Shown: in pieces, positions 1 through 6,764 of the stretch
Layout: each line of letters begins with the position of its first letter
Position numbering within the stretch: the first letter of the stretch is position 1
From: a virus
Virus record (IMG/VR): IMGVR_UViG_3300027906_000060
Span: 1 to 37,044 of that record
Direction: 5' to 3' (one strand)
Length of the DNA stretch: 37,044 bases
Notes under the pieces: model-generated
What the model was told of the DNA's origin: nothing
The model's database searches: none
Seen by the model: the letters and a program-made list of their open reading frames with translations, nothing else
Program-made: the position numbers and the translations under genes

Positions 1-100
1 GGGCAAATAGAAACGGTACGATCAGGGCTTGACTTTCGTTCGGAGGCAGGTTAGATCTTTACTTTCTGTTAGAGGTGGCGAAACACCTATTCAAGTATAG

Positions 101-170
101 ACGATGTGTGTAATTGTGTGATTATGTGTGTTAGTTGTGCTTAGAGCGTGTTAGAAGTGCTTAGACGCTG
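101..170. repeat. Seven tandem 10-bp phased degenerate repeats
   Basis: Seven consecutive 10-mers lie in exact 10-base register; examples are TAATTGTGTG, ATTATGTGTG, TTAGTTGTGC, TTAGAGCGTG and TTAGAAGTGC. The loose consensus is TTAgnNGTGc. The last copies overlap the stop codon of the tiny ORF that ends at 161. A 10-bp period matches one turn of DNA, so proteins bound to each copy would sit on one face of the helix. No coding function is seen in 1-160. Role unknown; it could be a protein-binding array, an origin-like site or relic sequence. Confidence 0.6.
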
Positions 171-262
171 CCAAGTAGGGATTTAATAATATATCCTATA
201 ACGATAAGAGAACATATTGGTATTAGATTTGCGCGTAGCCAACTGTAGAATTTATTCCTCAT
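161..262 (-). CDS. Tiny single-pass membrane protein (33 aa), candidate
   Basis: This short ORF starts inside the last codons of the preceding gene (stop at 252) and encodes 33 residues. A charged N-terminus (MRNKFYSWLR) is followed by a hydrophobic stretch of about 18 residues, roughly residues 12-29, with a single transmembrane helix as the likely result. A weak purine-rich AGAGATC lies upstream of the ATG, and the short overlap with the upstream gene fits translational coupling. The stop falls in the phased repeat. Function unknown. It could be spurious given its size, but the hydrophobic pattern and overlap favour a real small membrane peptide. Confidence 0.45.
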   Translation of the reverse strand: MRNKFYSWLRANLIPICSLIVIGYIIKSLLGSV

Positions 263-566
263 TTAACGGATCTCTCTCTGTATTATCGAATTGATTAGTA
301 CGATTTCCGCCCTGTTCTTTCGATGCTCTCCCTATAGCTCTGTCTATGTCTCCGAATGTCTCTAATGGTGCTGATATAGGCTCTTTATTAATCTCTTCTA
401 CATGCGTTATTCTCTTCTCGCTGTAACTGAATATGTTTGCCTCTAAGTATTCTCTCGCTGCTATAAGGATTGTTTCTCGTGTTGGTTGAGGATATGTCTG
501 ATTATCAAACTGTAATTTAAATGGATGTATTTCTATCTCCACTATGTCTGCTTTATCTTCACTCAT
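252..566 (-). CDS. Hypothetical protein (104 aa)
   Basis: A 104-residue protein without a recognised family. It is acidic and hydrophilic with no membrane segment; the C-terminal third, rich in Asn, Glu and Gly, looks disordered. I chose the start at 566 (MSEDKADI) rather than the longer frame at 584, because it forms an ATGA overlap with the stop of the upstream gene at 563, a common sign of translational coupling. The window gives no clue to its job beyond being the end of a run of small minus-strand genes. Confidence 0.65.
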   Translation of the reverse strand: MSEDKADIVEIEIHPFKLQFDNQTYPQPTRETILIAAREYLEANIFSYSEKRITHVEEINKEPISAPLETFGDIDRAIGRASKEQGGNRTNQFDNTERDPLNEE

Positions 567-784
567 AATATTCCATCCACCCAATTTTCAGCTATACTCT
601 CAGCCCAGGACTCGCTATGATTATAGGCATCTCGTCTTTCCACTAGGACATTTGACTCGTATAGATTTACATAGTATCCTTTAGAGTTTAGATAGACTTC
701 AGCATATCTAGGGTCTCGCCTAAATGTGTGCATTTGTTTATCTACCATGTCGTTGCCTCGCCATCCTGTACCATATACTCCCAT
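563..784 (-). CDS. Hypothetical protein (73 aa)
   Basis: A 73-residue soluble protein rich in Tyr, Trp, Asn and charged residues; no family recognised. A strong Shine-Dalgarno AAGGAG stands 6 nt before the ATG. It is the first gene after a late-type TATAAATA box at 870-877, leaving a leader of roughly 80 nt, and it is coupled to the next gene by an ATGA overlap. This suggests a small late operon of two or three short genes reaching the left edge. Function unknown. Confidence 0.7.
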   Translation of the reverse strand: MGVYGTGWRGNDMVDKQMHTFRRDPRYAEVYLNSKGYYVNLYESNVLVERRDAYNHSESWAESIAENWVDGIL

Positions 785-869
785 TTTATTCTCCTTTATC
801 CGCGTGCTTACTGCGTAATACTTACCAAAATACTGATACGATTAGAGTTATTTCCATCGTATCGTTAAT

Positions 870-877
870 TATTTATA
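870..877 (-). promoter_or_regulatory. T4-like late promoter box
   Basis: An exact TATAAATA on the minus strand, in the 104-nt gap between the genes ending at 889 and starting at 784. T4-type late promoters consist of this single box read by the phage sigma gp55. Unlike other late boxes in this window it is about 85 nt from the start codon, which has its own ribosome site. Confidence 0.6.
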
Positions 878-888
878 TGTGTTATTTT

Positions 889-1074
889 CTAATCGTCTTG
901 TAAACGGTTAAGTGCTTTTTTATTGATTACCTTTCTTGCTGCTATATCTTCTGGCGTGTTCATTATAGGATAGTTTTGTATTTCCTCTATCGTCCGTCCA
1001 CATCCAATACATATATCTTCTATGCCATTGTCTTCCATGAGGCATACTCCTATGCACGGTGATTGAGGTATCAT
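889..1074 (-). CDS. DUF1289 family small cysteine protein (61 aa)
   Basis: This 61-residue protein matches the DUF1289 pattern: an N-terminal SPCIGVC followed by a second cysteine pair CIGCGRT and an I/W-rich turn. The cysteines at about 7, 11, 22 and 25 probably bind a metal. Such proteins are small and common in proteobacteria; their biochemical role is not established. The gene follows the SDR-like gene by two bases and probably shares its transcript. No clear ribosome site is visible. The family call is based on motif recall and is fairly secure; the presence of this bacterial family in a phage is mildly unusual. Confidence 0.75.
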   Translation of the reverse strand: MIPQSPCIGVCLMEDNGIEDICIGCGRTIEEIQNYPIMNTPEDIAARKVINKKALNRLQDD

Positions 1075-1076
1075 AA

Positions 1077-1661
1077 TTATTCAATTGGAACCTGTCTCAG
1101 GCCTACCAGATTATCGTTATCTAAATCTATTATGTGCATTATTGCCATATCAGGATCGTTCATCCAGGCCACTGTCTTATCAGCATATTCATCTATTCTC
1201 TCTGGTGTGATACCATTAGGCGATACTTGTATAATTTTAAGAGTATCTGTGTTATTGGCCATTGCTATTTGCTGTCCCATTGCTCGTTCTACAGCATAAT
1301 GAACATACTGAGGATAATGAGCAGGCCACATTGTTATCGTGCTCGTTACATCACAAATAGTGCAGGGTATTTTGTTATTATTGAACCACTGATATAGTCG
1401 TAATTTCCACAGCCAGGTCTTACTAAATTCCATTAGCATATCTCTCACATCGCCATCAGGAGCATTATGTGGTACTGATAGTTTCTCTTCTACACCTATG
1501 TTTATGAATATTTGATTAGGCAGATGCTGTTGCTTCTTTATAAATGCGTCAAATGATGCGCCATAATCTATATTGTCTCTTCCAAATTTGGTAACACCAT
1601 GACATCTATCCGCTACTGCAACAGAATAATCTGATGTGCTACCTATTACCCATGTTCTCAT
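1077..1661 (-). CDS. Degenerate SDR-like (Rossmann) protein (194 aa)
   Basis: The N-terminus (WVIGSTSDYS, residues 4-13) resembles the nucleotide-binding start of short-chain dehydrogenases. Residues around 107-130 (a TSTIT stretch, then clustered tyrosines and an AMGQQIA helix) and IIQVSPNGI resemble the SDR catalytic helix and the PG motif. The canonical YxxxK is not kept; the nearest match is Y-A-V-E-R, so dehydrogenase activity is doubtful. It overlaps the upstream radical SAM gene by ATGA, so the two are co-translated. I infer a partner role in the same pathway, perhaps substrate binding. The SDR call is a moderate-confidence pattern judgement. Confidence 0.55.
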   Translation of the reverse strand: MRTWVIGSTSDYSVAVADRCHGVTKFGRDNIDYGASFDAFIKKQQHLPNQIFINIGVEEKLSVPHNAPDGDVRDMLMEFSKTWLWKLRLYQWFNNNKIPCTICDVTSTITMWPAHYPQYVHYAVERAMGQQIAMANNTDTLKIIQVSPNGITPERIDEYADKTVAWMNDPDMAIMHIIDLDNDNLVGLRQVPIE

Positions 1662-3292
1662 CCTAACTTCCTCGCTATATAATTATCTATTAATTCTCTA
1701 TGGACTTTCAAATGTTCTAGTCCATATGGTTTTATCTCTTTAAATGTTTTCGTCATGTCCTCGATTGTATTTATTCCGCCAGTCACATATCTGTGGTAAT
1801 AAAATATACCAGGACCTACTTGTTCTGCTGTTGATGGCTCTGTTGCTAAATCAGCAAATAGTTTCCATGCCTCCCAGATGTTAAATGTATCGTGTTTCCA
1901 TTTCAATACACCATCAGCCTCCATGTAAAATTTAACTACACGACGCATGGACTCTGGTATCTCATCATAATCCACACCCATTTCCTCGTTAGTTGTTTCT
2001 TTAAATACTCCTGATGATAATGCTGTCTTTTCAAATATACTAGGATTAGTCATCATGTTTCGTGTTTCGTTCTGTGTAATCATAAGAGGCGAGAATAGGA
2101 CAGACTGTCGTGGCATATTCTTTTGCATCCACTTAATACCATCTATAAATGTTTCAGGAGTTTCATGTGGTAATCCTAATATAAATGCTATCGTTGATTT
2201 GTATAATCCTCTATCAGAATGCTGGAACCACTCTCTCGCTGCTATCAATCCTTCTTTTATTCTCTCTGACTTCATGCCTTTACCTACATATTTACCAGCA
2301 GCATCGTTGAGTGTTTCAATACCATAAAAATGAGACCACAATCCCATATCCCACATTGGCCCCCAATCCTGTGGCCTGTGTGCCATTAAATCACCTCGTA
2401 TAAATCCTTGCAAGTGTGGTTTGAATGGTAGTCGTCCTATTACCTCGGCAAATTTCTCTAGTTTCTCTGTATAATCATTTACAGTTTCATCTGTTAGTGT
2501 GTAAACAGTCGTGCCCCAGCGTTCATAGTTCTCTAATAATTCATTATAAACACTTTCCTCGCATCGTGTGTAATCGCCCTTGACTCCTAATACAGAGAAT
2601 GAGCAGAACTTACATTGAAACCTACACCCTCTGGATAATTCTATTGATAGTATCTCATCAGGCTGTATATAATCTCTATCTTCATATTTAATATGTGCAT
2701 GTGTCCAGGGAAATGCTGGATGGTCATGTCTGCACTCAACGACATTCCTTTCAGCGCCATAATAGGTTCGTTTTCGTACAATTAGATCATGTTCTAGGCC
2801 TCTTTTCATTTTGCAGTATTCTGTTATTGCCTTTTCGCCATAACCAGCGAAATAATAATCACATTGATAACCGATGATTGCTGAAACATTCTGAGCACCT
2901 GATATAAAATCTACTTTGTGTCCAAATTCATTCTTTAATTGTGTCCATATATTATATCGTTCTATGGCATGTTTTTGGTCGTTCTCTCCTGCACCACCAT
3001 TAGGAAATATAGCTGATACTGCTATGAATAATGTATCATCTCTTATTCTGTCATCTAATAGCTGGTGTAATTGTTCGTATGTCCATGCAGGCCAAAAGTC
3101 TATAACCTCTATGTCATATCCTTCTTCTCTTAAATGTGTTGCTATTCTGTGTGCACCAGGAGCTCGTTTAATTCCTGGCCATGAGTCAACAGGCTTTTCC
3201 TCGTCCTTTTGTGATTCCAGATGAATACGACGATCGCCGTTATCTTCTCTCTCCTGCATACCACCAAAGATGATACCATGCCCTAAACTCAT
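1658..3292 (-). CDS. B12-binding-type radical SAM enzyme (paralog A, 544 aa)
   Basis: The iron-sulfur motif CxxxCxxC is at about Cys223, Cys227 and Cys230 (RGCRFQCKFC). The region before it resembles a cobalamin-binding Rossmann domain (GIIFGG; RAPGAHRIATHLREEGYDI near 43-61), as in class B radical SAM enzymes with PXAPxxL-type N-termini, though the DxHxxG histidine motif is not seen. Conserved blocks DETVNDYTEKL and LPFKPHLQGFIRGDL follow. It is a clear paralog of 25866-27452, with an extra insert of about 25 residues near residues 13-38. The start at 3292 makes an ATGA overlap with the upstream gene. Substrate unknown; family members catalyse methylations or other radical chemistry on diverse molecules. 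Confidence 0.9.
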   Translation of the reverse strand: MSLGHGIIFGGMQEREDNGDRRIHLESQKDEEKPVDSWPGIKRAPGAHRIATHLREEGYDIEVIDFWPAWTYEQLHQLLDDRIRDDTLFIAVSAIFPNGGAGENDQKHAIERYNIWTQLKNEFGHKVDFISGAQNVSAIIGYQCDYYFAGYGEKAITEYCKMKRGLEHDLIVRKRTYYGAERNVVECRHDHPAFPWTHAHIKYEDRDYIQPDEILSIELSRGCRFQCKFCSFSVLGVKGDYTRCEESVYNELLENYERWGTTVYTLTDETVNDYTEKLEKFAEVIGRLPFKPHLQGFIRGDLMAHRPQDWGPMWDMGLWSHFYGIETLNDAAGKYVGKGMKSERIKEGLIAAREWFQHSDRGLYKSTIAFILGLPHETPETFIDGIKWMQKNMPRQSVLFSPLMITQNETRNMMTNPSIFEKTALSSGVFKETTNEEMGVDYDEIPESMRRVVKFYMEADGVLKWKHDTFNIWEAWKLFADLATEPSTAEQVGPGIFYYHRYVTGGINTIEDMTKTFKEIKPYGLEHLKVHRELIDNYIARKLG

Positions 3293-3843
3293 ATTGACTC
3301 CAACTGCCCTCGCATTATTAGTTCTCTCCATTGAGGGACTTGCAGTTCCATTTTTGTTTCTTTTATTGCGTTATAAGCTCTGACTTCCTCGCTTACATCA
3401 AATAGATTGACTGGTTCTCCTGGCGGAACCTGTGGTGCCACATAATCAAATACATATTTGTTTAGTTTGGCAAAATCAATATAAAAATCAAATTGAGCAT
3501 TTATGACTTCACCTAAGTGAGGCCTTAAATGCGTAGAGTAGAACATATTATCCCTCTTTATATTTATGTCTCTCATGCTGACACCTTGAAGGTATGCAGC
3601 GTGGTTGTGGCTTTCAATAGGATCTCGTAATATTAATATATGTGTATGATTTGTATAATCATGTGTGATTGATGTCCAATGATATGGTTTGACGAATGCC
3701 AGCATAGTCTGTGTTCCCACATTCTTAAAAAGACTTTCAAATACTTGAACACCCACAGGGCCATGAGCGTAAACTGTTATATTCTGTGTTTCAAGATATG
3801 TGGTTAAAATACTCTCGTCAGTATATCTTTCAGGACTTTGCAT
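3289..3843 (-). CDS. Hypothetical, weakly sulfotransferase-like protein (184 aa)
   Basis: A 184-residue soluble protein. An early glycine-bearing turn (YAHGPVGVQVFESLF) and a later hydrophobic strand ending in LRDPIES recall the P-loop and 3'-phosphate-binding RDP motif of sulfotransferases, but the match is weak and may be chance. The start at 3843 overlaps the previous gene by 14 nt; a longer frame from 3885 would overlap it by 56. It is coupled by ATGA to radical SAM gene A, so it probably acts on or with the same substrate. If it is a sulfotransferase it would need PAPS from the host. Confidence 0.5.
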   Translation of the reverse strand: MQSPERYTDESILTTYLETQNITVYAHGPVGVQVFESLFKNVGTQTMLAFVKPYHWTSITHDYTNHTHILILRDPIESHNHAAYLQGVSMRDINIKRDNMFYSTHLRPHLGEVINAQFDFYIDFAKLNKYVFDYVAPQVPPGEPVNLFDVSEEVRAYNAIKETKMELQVPQWRELIMRGQLESI

Positions 3844-4081
3844 CTTCTTCAATTTTATCAGTAATTCTTTCCAACACCTTAGCATTATATTCTAATGTGT
3901 CTATGAATTCTATGTTTTCACCAAAGAAATGCATCGTTACTAATCCGTTTTTGGATTTCTTCTTACAATAATCTATCATATTGCCTGTACCTTCTTTAAA
4001 GCCAATCCTATATGAGGACCACATGCCTCCACAAAGTATTGCTAAAAATAAGAATCCAAATACTAAAGTGATATCTGTCAT
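3830..4081 (-). CDS. Small membrane protein (83 aa)
   Basis: One N-terminal transmembrane helix is evident at about residues 4-20 (LVFGFLFLAILCGGMW), followed by a soluble tail of about 60 residues with a charged, probably helical end. The arrangement suggests a type Ib or N-in anchor with a cytoplasmic or periplasmic tail. TAATG overlap of one base with the preceding gene implies coupling to another membrane protein. No family recognised. Confidence 0.65.
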   Translation of the reverse strand: MTDITLVFGFLFLAILCGGMWSSYRIGFKEGTGNMIDYCKKKSKNGLVTMHFFGENIEFIDTLEYNAKVLERITDKIEEDAKS

Positions 4082-4395
4082 TACATTAACCTCTCTACTA
4101 AGTTTCTAATTAAAAATAATAATCCTACACCGTTGAGTAATATCAAAGCTCTGTCTTTCCATAGTATAGACACCCAGAGCCAAAGTGCCACACCAAATGT
4201 TGATACAATTAAGTCTGCTTGTTCTAATCCTGCTACTCCTCTCATGGACATAGCAGATAGTATAAAAATAGATGCCACCCATTTTATATACCAGTCAATG
4301 GTATATTTAGGTGTGGCGGATTTAAATATCCTTTTGGAATTTGCTATTTCTTCTTCTGATATCTCTCTCGGCTTCTTTTCGTTCAACAAAGTCAT
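4081..4395 (-). CDS. Membrane protein with two or three TM helices (104 aa)
   Basis: After about 40 charged residues there are hydrophobic stretches near WYIKWVASIFILSA, TFGVALWLWVSIL and ALILLNGVGLLFLI, predicting two or three membrane passes. The frame is open to 4434, but I prefer the start at 4395 because GGAAAGAG precedes it and the other start has no ribosome site. It overlaps the end of the HAD gene by 74 nt, a large but phage-typical overlap. Function unknown; could be an envelope protein that works with the neighbouring single-pass protein. Confidence 0.6.
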   Translation of the reverse strand: MTLLNEKKPREISEEEIANSKRIFKSATPKYTIDWYIKWVASIFILSAMSMRGVAGLEQADLIVSTFGVALWLWVSILWKDRALILLNGVGLLFLIRNLVERLM

Positions 4396-4975
4396 ATATC
4401 TCTTTCCAATTTCTGACAACCTTAGCGTTGCCATTGTAATTTAAATTATGTCCGTGCTCCATGAGTAGTGCCTCGAACCCTACACTAGCTCCTGCCTCAG
4501 CATTTACATATTTGTCTTCTACCCAAATGCTACCATCATATTTATTAGCTAACTGCATTAGAATCTCATCTTTATCAGCACCACATGCTAAGTAATGGTA
4601 TTCAACAAAAGTATCCTCTCCAAATAGTTTTTTAAGATTAGCAGTTCTTAATGCTTGTGCATATACATCATCACTCAAGCTCGTTACTGCTACAAATTTG
4701 TAACCTAATTTCTCAGCCATCATTTTCATATAATGTTGTGCATCTCTTAATGGTGGTAAAAAGCCCATGTGTGCTGAACTATTGAATTGTGCCACTAATC
4801 TATCTGCTAGTGGTTTATCAATATTATATTGGTTACATACACTATATTGTGGTAGTGGATCTCTATTATGTCCATTTGATTCCATCCAAGTGTGGAATGC
4901 AAATTCCCAATCCAGGCATACACCATCACAATCTGTTAAAATTACTTTACTTTTATCATACATTATTTCTTTCAT
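4322..4975 (-). CDS. HAD-superfamily 5'-nucleotidase-like phosphatase (217 aa)
   Basis: Motif I is TDCDGV at residues 14-19, with Asp15 as the nucleophile and Asp17 as the acid/base. Motif II is near VTSLSDD, and the acidic motif IV is near WVEDKYVNAEAG. The layout resembles phage 5'(3')-deoxyribonucleotidase-like HADs, so a role in dNMP salvage or host nucleotide breakdown is likely. I chose the ATG at 4975 with AAGGA upstream; a GTG at 5005 is excluded because it sits on the -10 box of a strong sigma-70 promoter (4997-5025). That promoter suggests early expression. Confidence 0.8.
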   Translation of the reverse strand: MKEIMYDKSKVILTDCDGVCLDWEFAFHTWMESNGHNRDPLPQYSVCNQYNIDKPLADRLVAQFNSSAHMGFLPPLRDAQHYMKMMAEKLGYKFVAVTSLSDDVYAQALRTANLKKLFGEDTFVEYHYLACGADKDEILMQLANKYDGSIWVEDKYVNAEAGASVGFEALLMEHGHNLNYNGNAKVVRNWKEIYDFVERKEAERDIRRRNSKFQKDI

Positions 4976-4996
4976 ATTATTCCTTATTATGTCTAT

Positions 4997-5025
4997 ATTA
5001 TGCACTCTTTAGGACCTTTTGTCAA
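4997..5025 (-). promoter_or_regulatory. Sigma-70 promoter for the HAD gene
   Basis: TTGACA (5020-5025) and CATAAT (4997-5002) are separated by exactly 17 bp on the minus strand. The -10 is preceded by AGAGTG, shared with the promoter at 36648. A GGTCCT motif lies in the spacer. It sits over the last codons of the upstream metalloprotease gene and points at the HAD start at 4975. Confidence 0.8.
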
Positions 5026-5470
5026 GCGATTTAATGTCCTTAATTGTGTAATTTGTTTGTTCTTTAATGTATTTGTGGCCTAGTTTAGACTGCATATCCC
5101 ATGCTTCTAACTCCCATGGATAGCATCTGCCATCTGTGTATTGTTTGTTGAACCACAATGTCCTGGGAAAGTCTTCCTTTAGTTCTTTTCTAGTATATTG
5201 TTTGACATGTACCATCTCATGGCATGTGGTTAAAATAAGATTATATAAATCTTGTTTGTTGTCTATATCTATTTGGAATTCGTTACCGCCAACATGTAAG
5301 CATTGACCCATAACATTTTGTGTTGCTTCGTAATTGCCAAGTTGGACATCTATATCTAAAGTTCTATGCAAAGGGAGCATTTCATCAATACAAAAGGAAA
5401 TAACATTATATACTCTATTCCTTTGTGATTTAAATCCCCCTGTAACATGTATCAAGTTACCTGGGTGCAT
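5009..5470 (-). CDS. HExxH zinc metalloprotease-like protein (153 aa)
   Basis: The zinc-protease motif HEMVH is at residues 84-88, with a likely third-ligand region PWELEAWDMQ about 30 residues on. The order and size resemble SprT-like or minigluzincin proteins found in many phages. The likely role is cleavage of a host or phage protein, but the substrate cannot be named. AGGAG lies about 9 nt before the ATG, which follows the stop of the 57-aa gene by three bases. The end overlaps the next promoter, so downstream expression may be independent. Confidence 0.75.
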   Translation of the reverse strand: MHPGNLIHVTGGFKSQRNRVYNVISFCIDEMLPLHRTLDIDVQLGNYEATQNVMGQCLHVGGNEFQIDIDNKQDLYNLILTTCHEMVHVKQYTRKELKEDFPRTLWFNKQYTDGRCYPWELEAWDMQSKLGHKYIKEQTNYTIKDIKSLDKRS

Positions 5471-5473
5471 GAG

Positions 5474-5647
5474 CTAAACTCCTGATCTAAATTGTTTATC
5501 TAAGTTCTCGAATGATAGCGCTGTTTCTAGTTTCTTGCCCATGTTATCATCACATAAAGCTTCTACTAAAGCTGCTAATTCTTTTGCAGTCATCTGACGA
5601 ATCTCTTCTGCAACTCTTTTAGGACGGGTTATGTCTTGAGTACTCAT
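5474..5647 (-). CDS. Hypothetical small protein (57 aa)
   Basis: A 57-residue, mostly helical protein with a basic and acidic N-terminal half (MSTQDITRPKRVAEE) and a short Ala/Leu-rich helix. GGGGAGGAG stands upstream of the ATG, a strong ribosome site, and the gene overlaps the preceding one by 29 nt and is followed by the protease gene after three bases. These placements make it real despite its length. No family recognised; perhaps a regulator of, or partner to, its neighbours. Confidence 0.7.
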   Translation of the reverse strand: MSTQDITRPKRVAEEIRQMTAKELAALVEALCDDNMGKKLETALSFENLDKQFRSGV

Positions 5648-5894
5648 TTACTAACTCCTCCCCTGTTAATTGTTTGCCCATTGTGATAACTTCACCAGTA
5701 TTAATGATGGTTCTTTTAATTGTGCCATCGTTATATTGAACATCCATTACAGGACCATCATCAGTATCCTGTGGTCTGTCATCATACCACATAGATTTTA
5801 ATTGATGTGAATGTAAACATTTAACACCACCAGCCCATTCTTCAGCAGCTCGTCTTTGTTTAACCATTTCTACTCTCTCGTCATATTGTGTCAT
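5619..5894 (-). CDS. Hypothetical protein (91 aa)
   Basis: A 91-residue soluble protein with an N-terminal charged helix and a C-terminal part rich in Asp, Gly and Thr that may form a small beta sheet. No family recognised. GAGGTATAATA precedes the ATG. It is the first gene behind the sigma-70 promoter at 5919-5947 and a late-type box at 5976-5983, so it may be expressed both early and late. It begins a run of three genes (this, the 57-aa protein, the protease). Confidence 0.65.
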   Translation of the reverse strand: MTQYDERVEMVKQRRAAEEWAGGVKCLHSHQLKSMWYDDRPQDTDDGPVMDVQYNDGTIKRTIINTGEVITMGKQLTGEELVNEYSRHNPS

Positions 5895-5918
5895 TATTAT
5901 ACCTCATTTACTTTACAT

Positions 5919-5947
5919 ATGATAGCAGAAAGAGGACCAACAGTCAA
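5919..5947 (-). promoter_or_regulatory. Sigma-70 promoter upstream of the 5619-5894 gene
   Basis: TTGACT (5942-5947) and TATCAT (5919-5924) with a 17-bp spacer on the minus strand. The spacer holds GGTCCT. The promoter is inside a long inverted repeat (5930-5973), so the same bases may form an RNA hairpin in transcripts arriving from the right. Confidence 0.7.
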
Positions 5948-5973
5948 CCTAGAATAGGGCTTTTGGTCCTCTT
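5930..5973 (-). terminator. Long hairpin, possible terminator overlapping the promoter
   Basis: Perfect 11-bp arms (AAGAGGACCAA and TTGGTCCTCTT) surround a 22-nt interior. It follows the stop of the small membrane gene at 5985, so it could terminate leftward transcription. The following tract (TCTGCTATC) is only weakly U-rich, so operator function on the overlapping promoter is an alternative. Intrinsic termination is therefore uncertain. Confidence 0.45.
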
Positions 5974-5975
5974 GA

Positions 5976-5983
5976 TATTTATG
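5976..5983 (-). promoter_or_regulatory. Late-type box CATAAATA
   Basis: CATAAATA on the minus strand, the same single-base variant found 5 nt before the ATGs at 23077 and 27452. Here it is far from a start codon (the next is at 5894), immediately after the stop at 5985. It could give late expression of the 5619-5894 gene, or it may be fortuitous. Confidence 0.35.
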
Positions 5984-5984
5984 A

Positions 5985-6146
5985 TTATTCGCCTTTTACT
6001 AAGGTCCAAATACCATAAGCCAGTGCTGGCCATGCTAATAGTTTAACAATAGGTGCTGCAACTATGATGAGTAAAGCCCCACCAATTACTACAATACCAT
6101 CCCATGAAGTACGCTCTTTTAAACGAGCCTTAATATAGTCTAACAT
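5985..6146 (-). CDS. Small membrane protein, holin-like by size (53 aa)
   Basis: A charged N-terminus (MLDYIKARLKER) is followed by a hydrophobic hairpin of about 30 residues (IVVIGGALLIIVAAP, then a second segment ending in IWTL). The start at 6146 has a perfect AGGAGGT ribosome site; the longer frame from 6233 overlaps the upstream gene by about 80 nt and is rejected. The size and topology suit a holin or membrane anchor, and it follows the DUF1353 gene directly. Holin function is inference. Confidence 0.6.
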   Translation of the reverse strand: MLDYIKARLKERTSWDGIVVIGGALLIIVAAPIVKLLAWPALAYGIWTLVKGE

Positions 6147-6154
6147 ATTACCTC

Positions 6155-6658
6155 CTATTGGTCTGTTTCCCTTGGTATAATGCTCCATCGTCCGAATAAG
6201 ACTACTGAATAATATGAAGCATACGCCTTCCAAGATGCCACTTTAGGATCTGATTCCTTCATAGCTTCTAGGAACACTTTGTCTGCTACCTTTTTAGCTT
6301 GGGCAGACACTTGACGCGATTCCTCTGTCTCATGGGAGCCTCCAGAGGCAACGGTATAACCGTTTTTCTCTCTAAAGTCTCTGATAGCTGAGTATAAGGC
6401 ATCGTGAATAACTGCTGATCTAGCGATATCAAATGGTGCAATAAATGCCCACGCAATTCTAGGTACTGATGCTAAATCAGTTTTAAAACCTTTTTTGGCT
6501 GTAATTTTACCAGCCTTTGTTACATGTGCTCCAATCTTTTTAAGCACTTTTTTATCTTTTTCATCAAGTTTATCACTATCAAATATTAAACTAGCATCCA
6601 ATGCCCACGATTTAGGTGGAGTGAACTTTGCATCTAGTAGTTTGTTAAATTTAGACAT
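6155..6658 (-). CDS. DUF1353 family protein (167 aa)
   Basis: The core matches DUF1353: a GFKTDLASVPR stretch near residues 58-68 followed by IHDALYSAI around 85-92 and a C-terminal WKAYASYY helix. This family is common in tailed phages near structural or lysis genes; its activity is unknown, though the conserved D and HD residues suggest a metal-dependent enzyme. GGAGA precedes the ATG. A late TATAAATA box at 6690-6697 lies 31 nt upstream, so it is probably a late gene, followed by the small membrane gene. Confidence 0.8.
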   Translation of the reverse strand: MSKFNKLLDAKFTPPKSWALDASLIFDSDKLDEKDKKVLKKIGAHVTKAGKITAKKGFKTDLASVPRIAWAFIAPFDIARSAVIHDALYSAIRDFREKNGYTVASGGSHETEESRQVSAQAKKVADKVFLEAMKESDPKVASWKAYASYYSVVLFGRWSIIPRETDQ

Positions 6659-6689
6659 AATCTCTCCTATTACATATATGTTCTATTCT

Positions 6690-6697
6690 TATTTATA
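6690..6697 (-). promoter_or_regulatory. Late promoter for the DUF1353 gene (left half of a divergent pair)
   Basis: Exact TATAAATA on the minus strand. It shares the palindromic TATTTATAAATA (6690-6701) with a plus-strand late box that begins four bases later, so one 12-bp element can be read in both directions. Confidence 0.7.
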
Positions 6698-6701
6698 AAT
6701 A
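6694..6701 (+). promoter_or_regulatory. Late promoter for the plus-strand cassette (right half of a divergent pair)
   Basis: Exact TATAAATA on the plus strand, overlapping the minus-strand box by four bases. It would give a leader of about 58 nt before the ATG at 6765. A sigma-70 promoter lies between this box and the gene. Confidence 0.6.
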
Positions 6702-6715
6702 ATAAAACATATAGG

Positions 6716-6744
6716 TTGACATATAGTTAACCAAAGTGCATACT
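6716..6744 (+). promoter_or_regulatory. Sigma-70 promoter for the plus-strand cassette
   Basis: TTGACA (6716-6721) and CATACT (6739-6744) with a 17-bp spacer. The spacer end GTTAA then AAAGTGCATA closely matches the minus-strand promoter at 36648-36676. The predicted start is near 6751, and AAGGGA precedes the ATG at 6765. Confidence 0.7.
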
Positions 6745-6764
6745 TATAACAAAAAGGGAAAGAC

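Noticed and set aside
73-90. Small hairpin AGGTG-GCGAAA-CACCT as a terminator
   Set aside because: Only a 5-bp stem and no U run on either strand, so it is not supported as a terminator.
4976-5005. GTG start at 5005 for the HAD gene
   Set aside because: It overlaps the -10 box of the sigma-70 promoter, so it would not be in the transcript; the ATG at 4975 has a Shine-Dalgarno.
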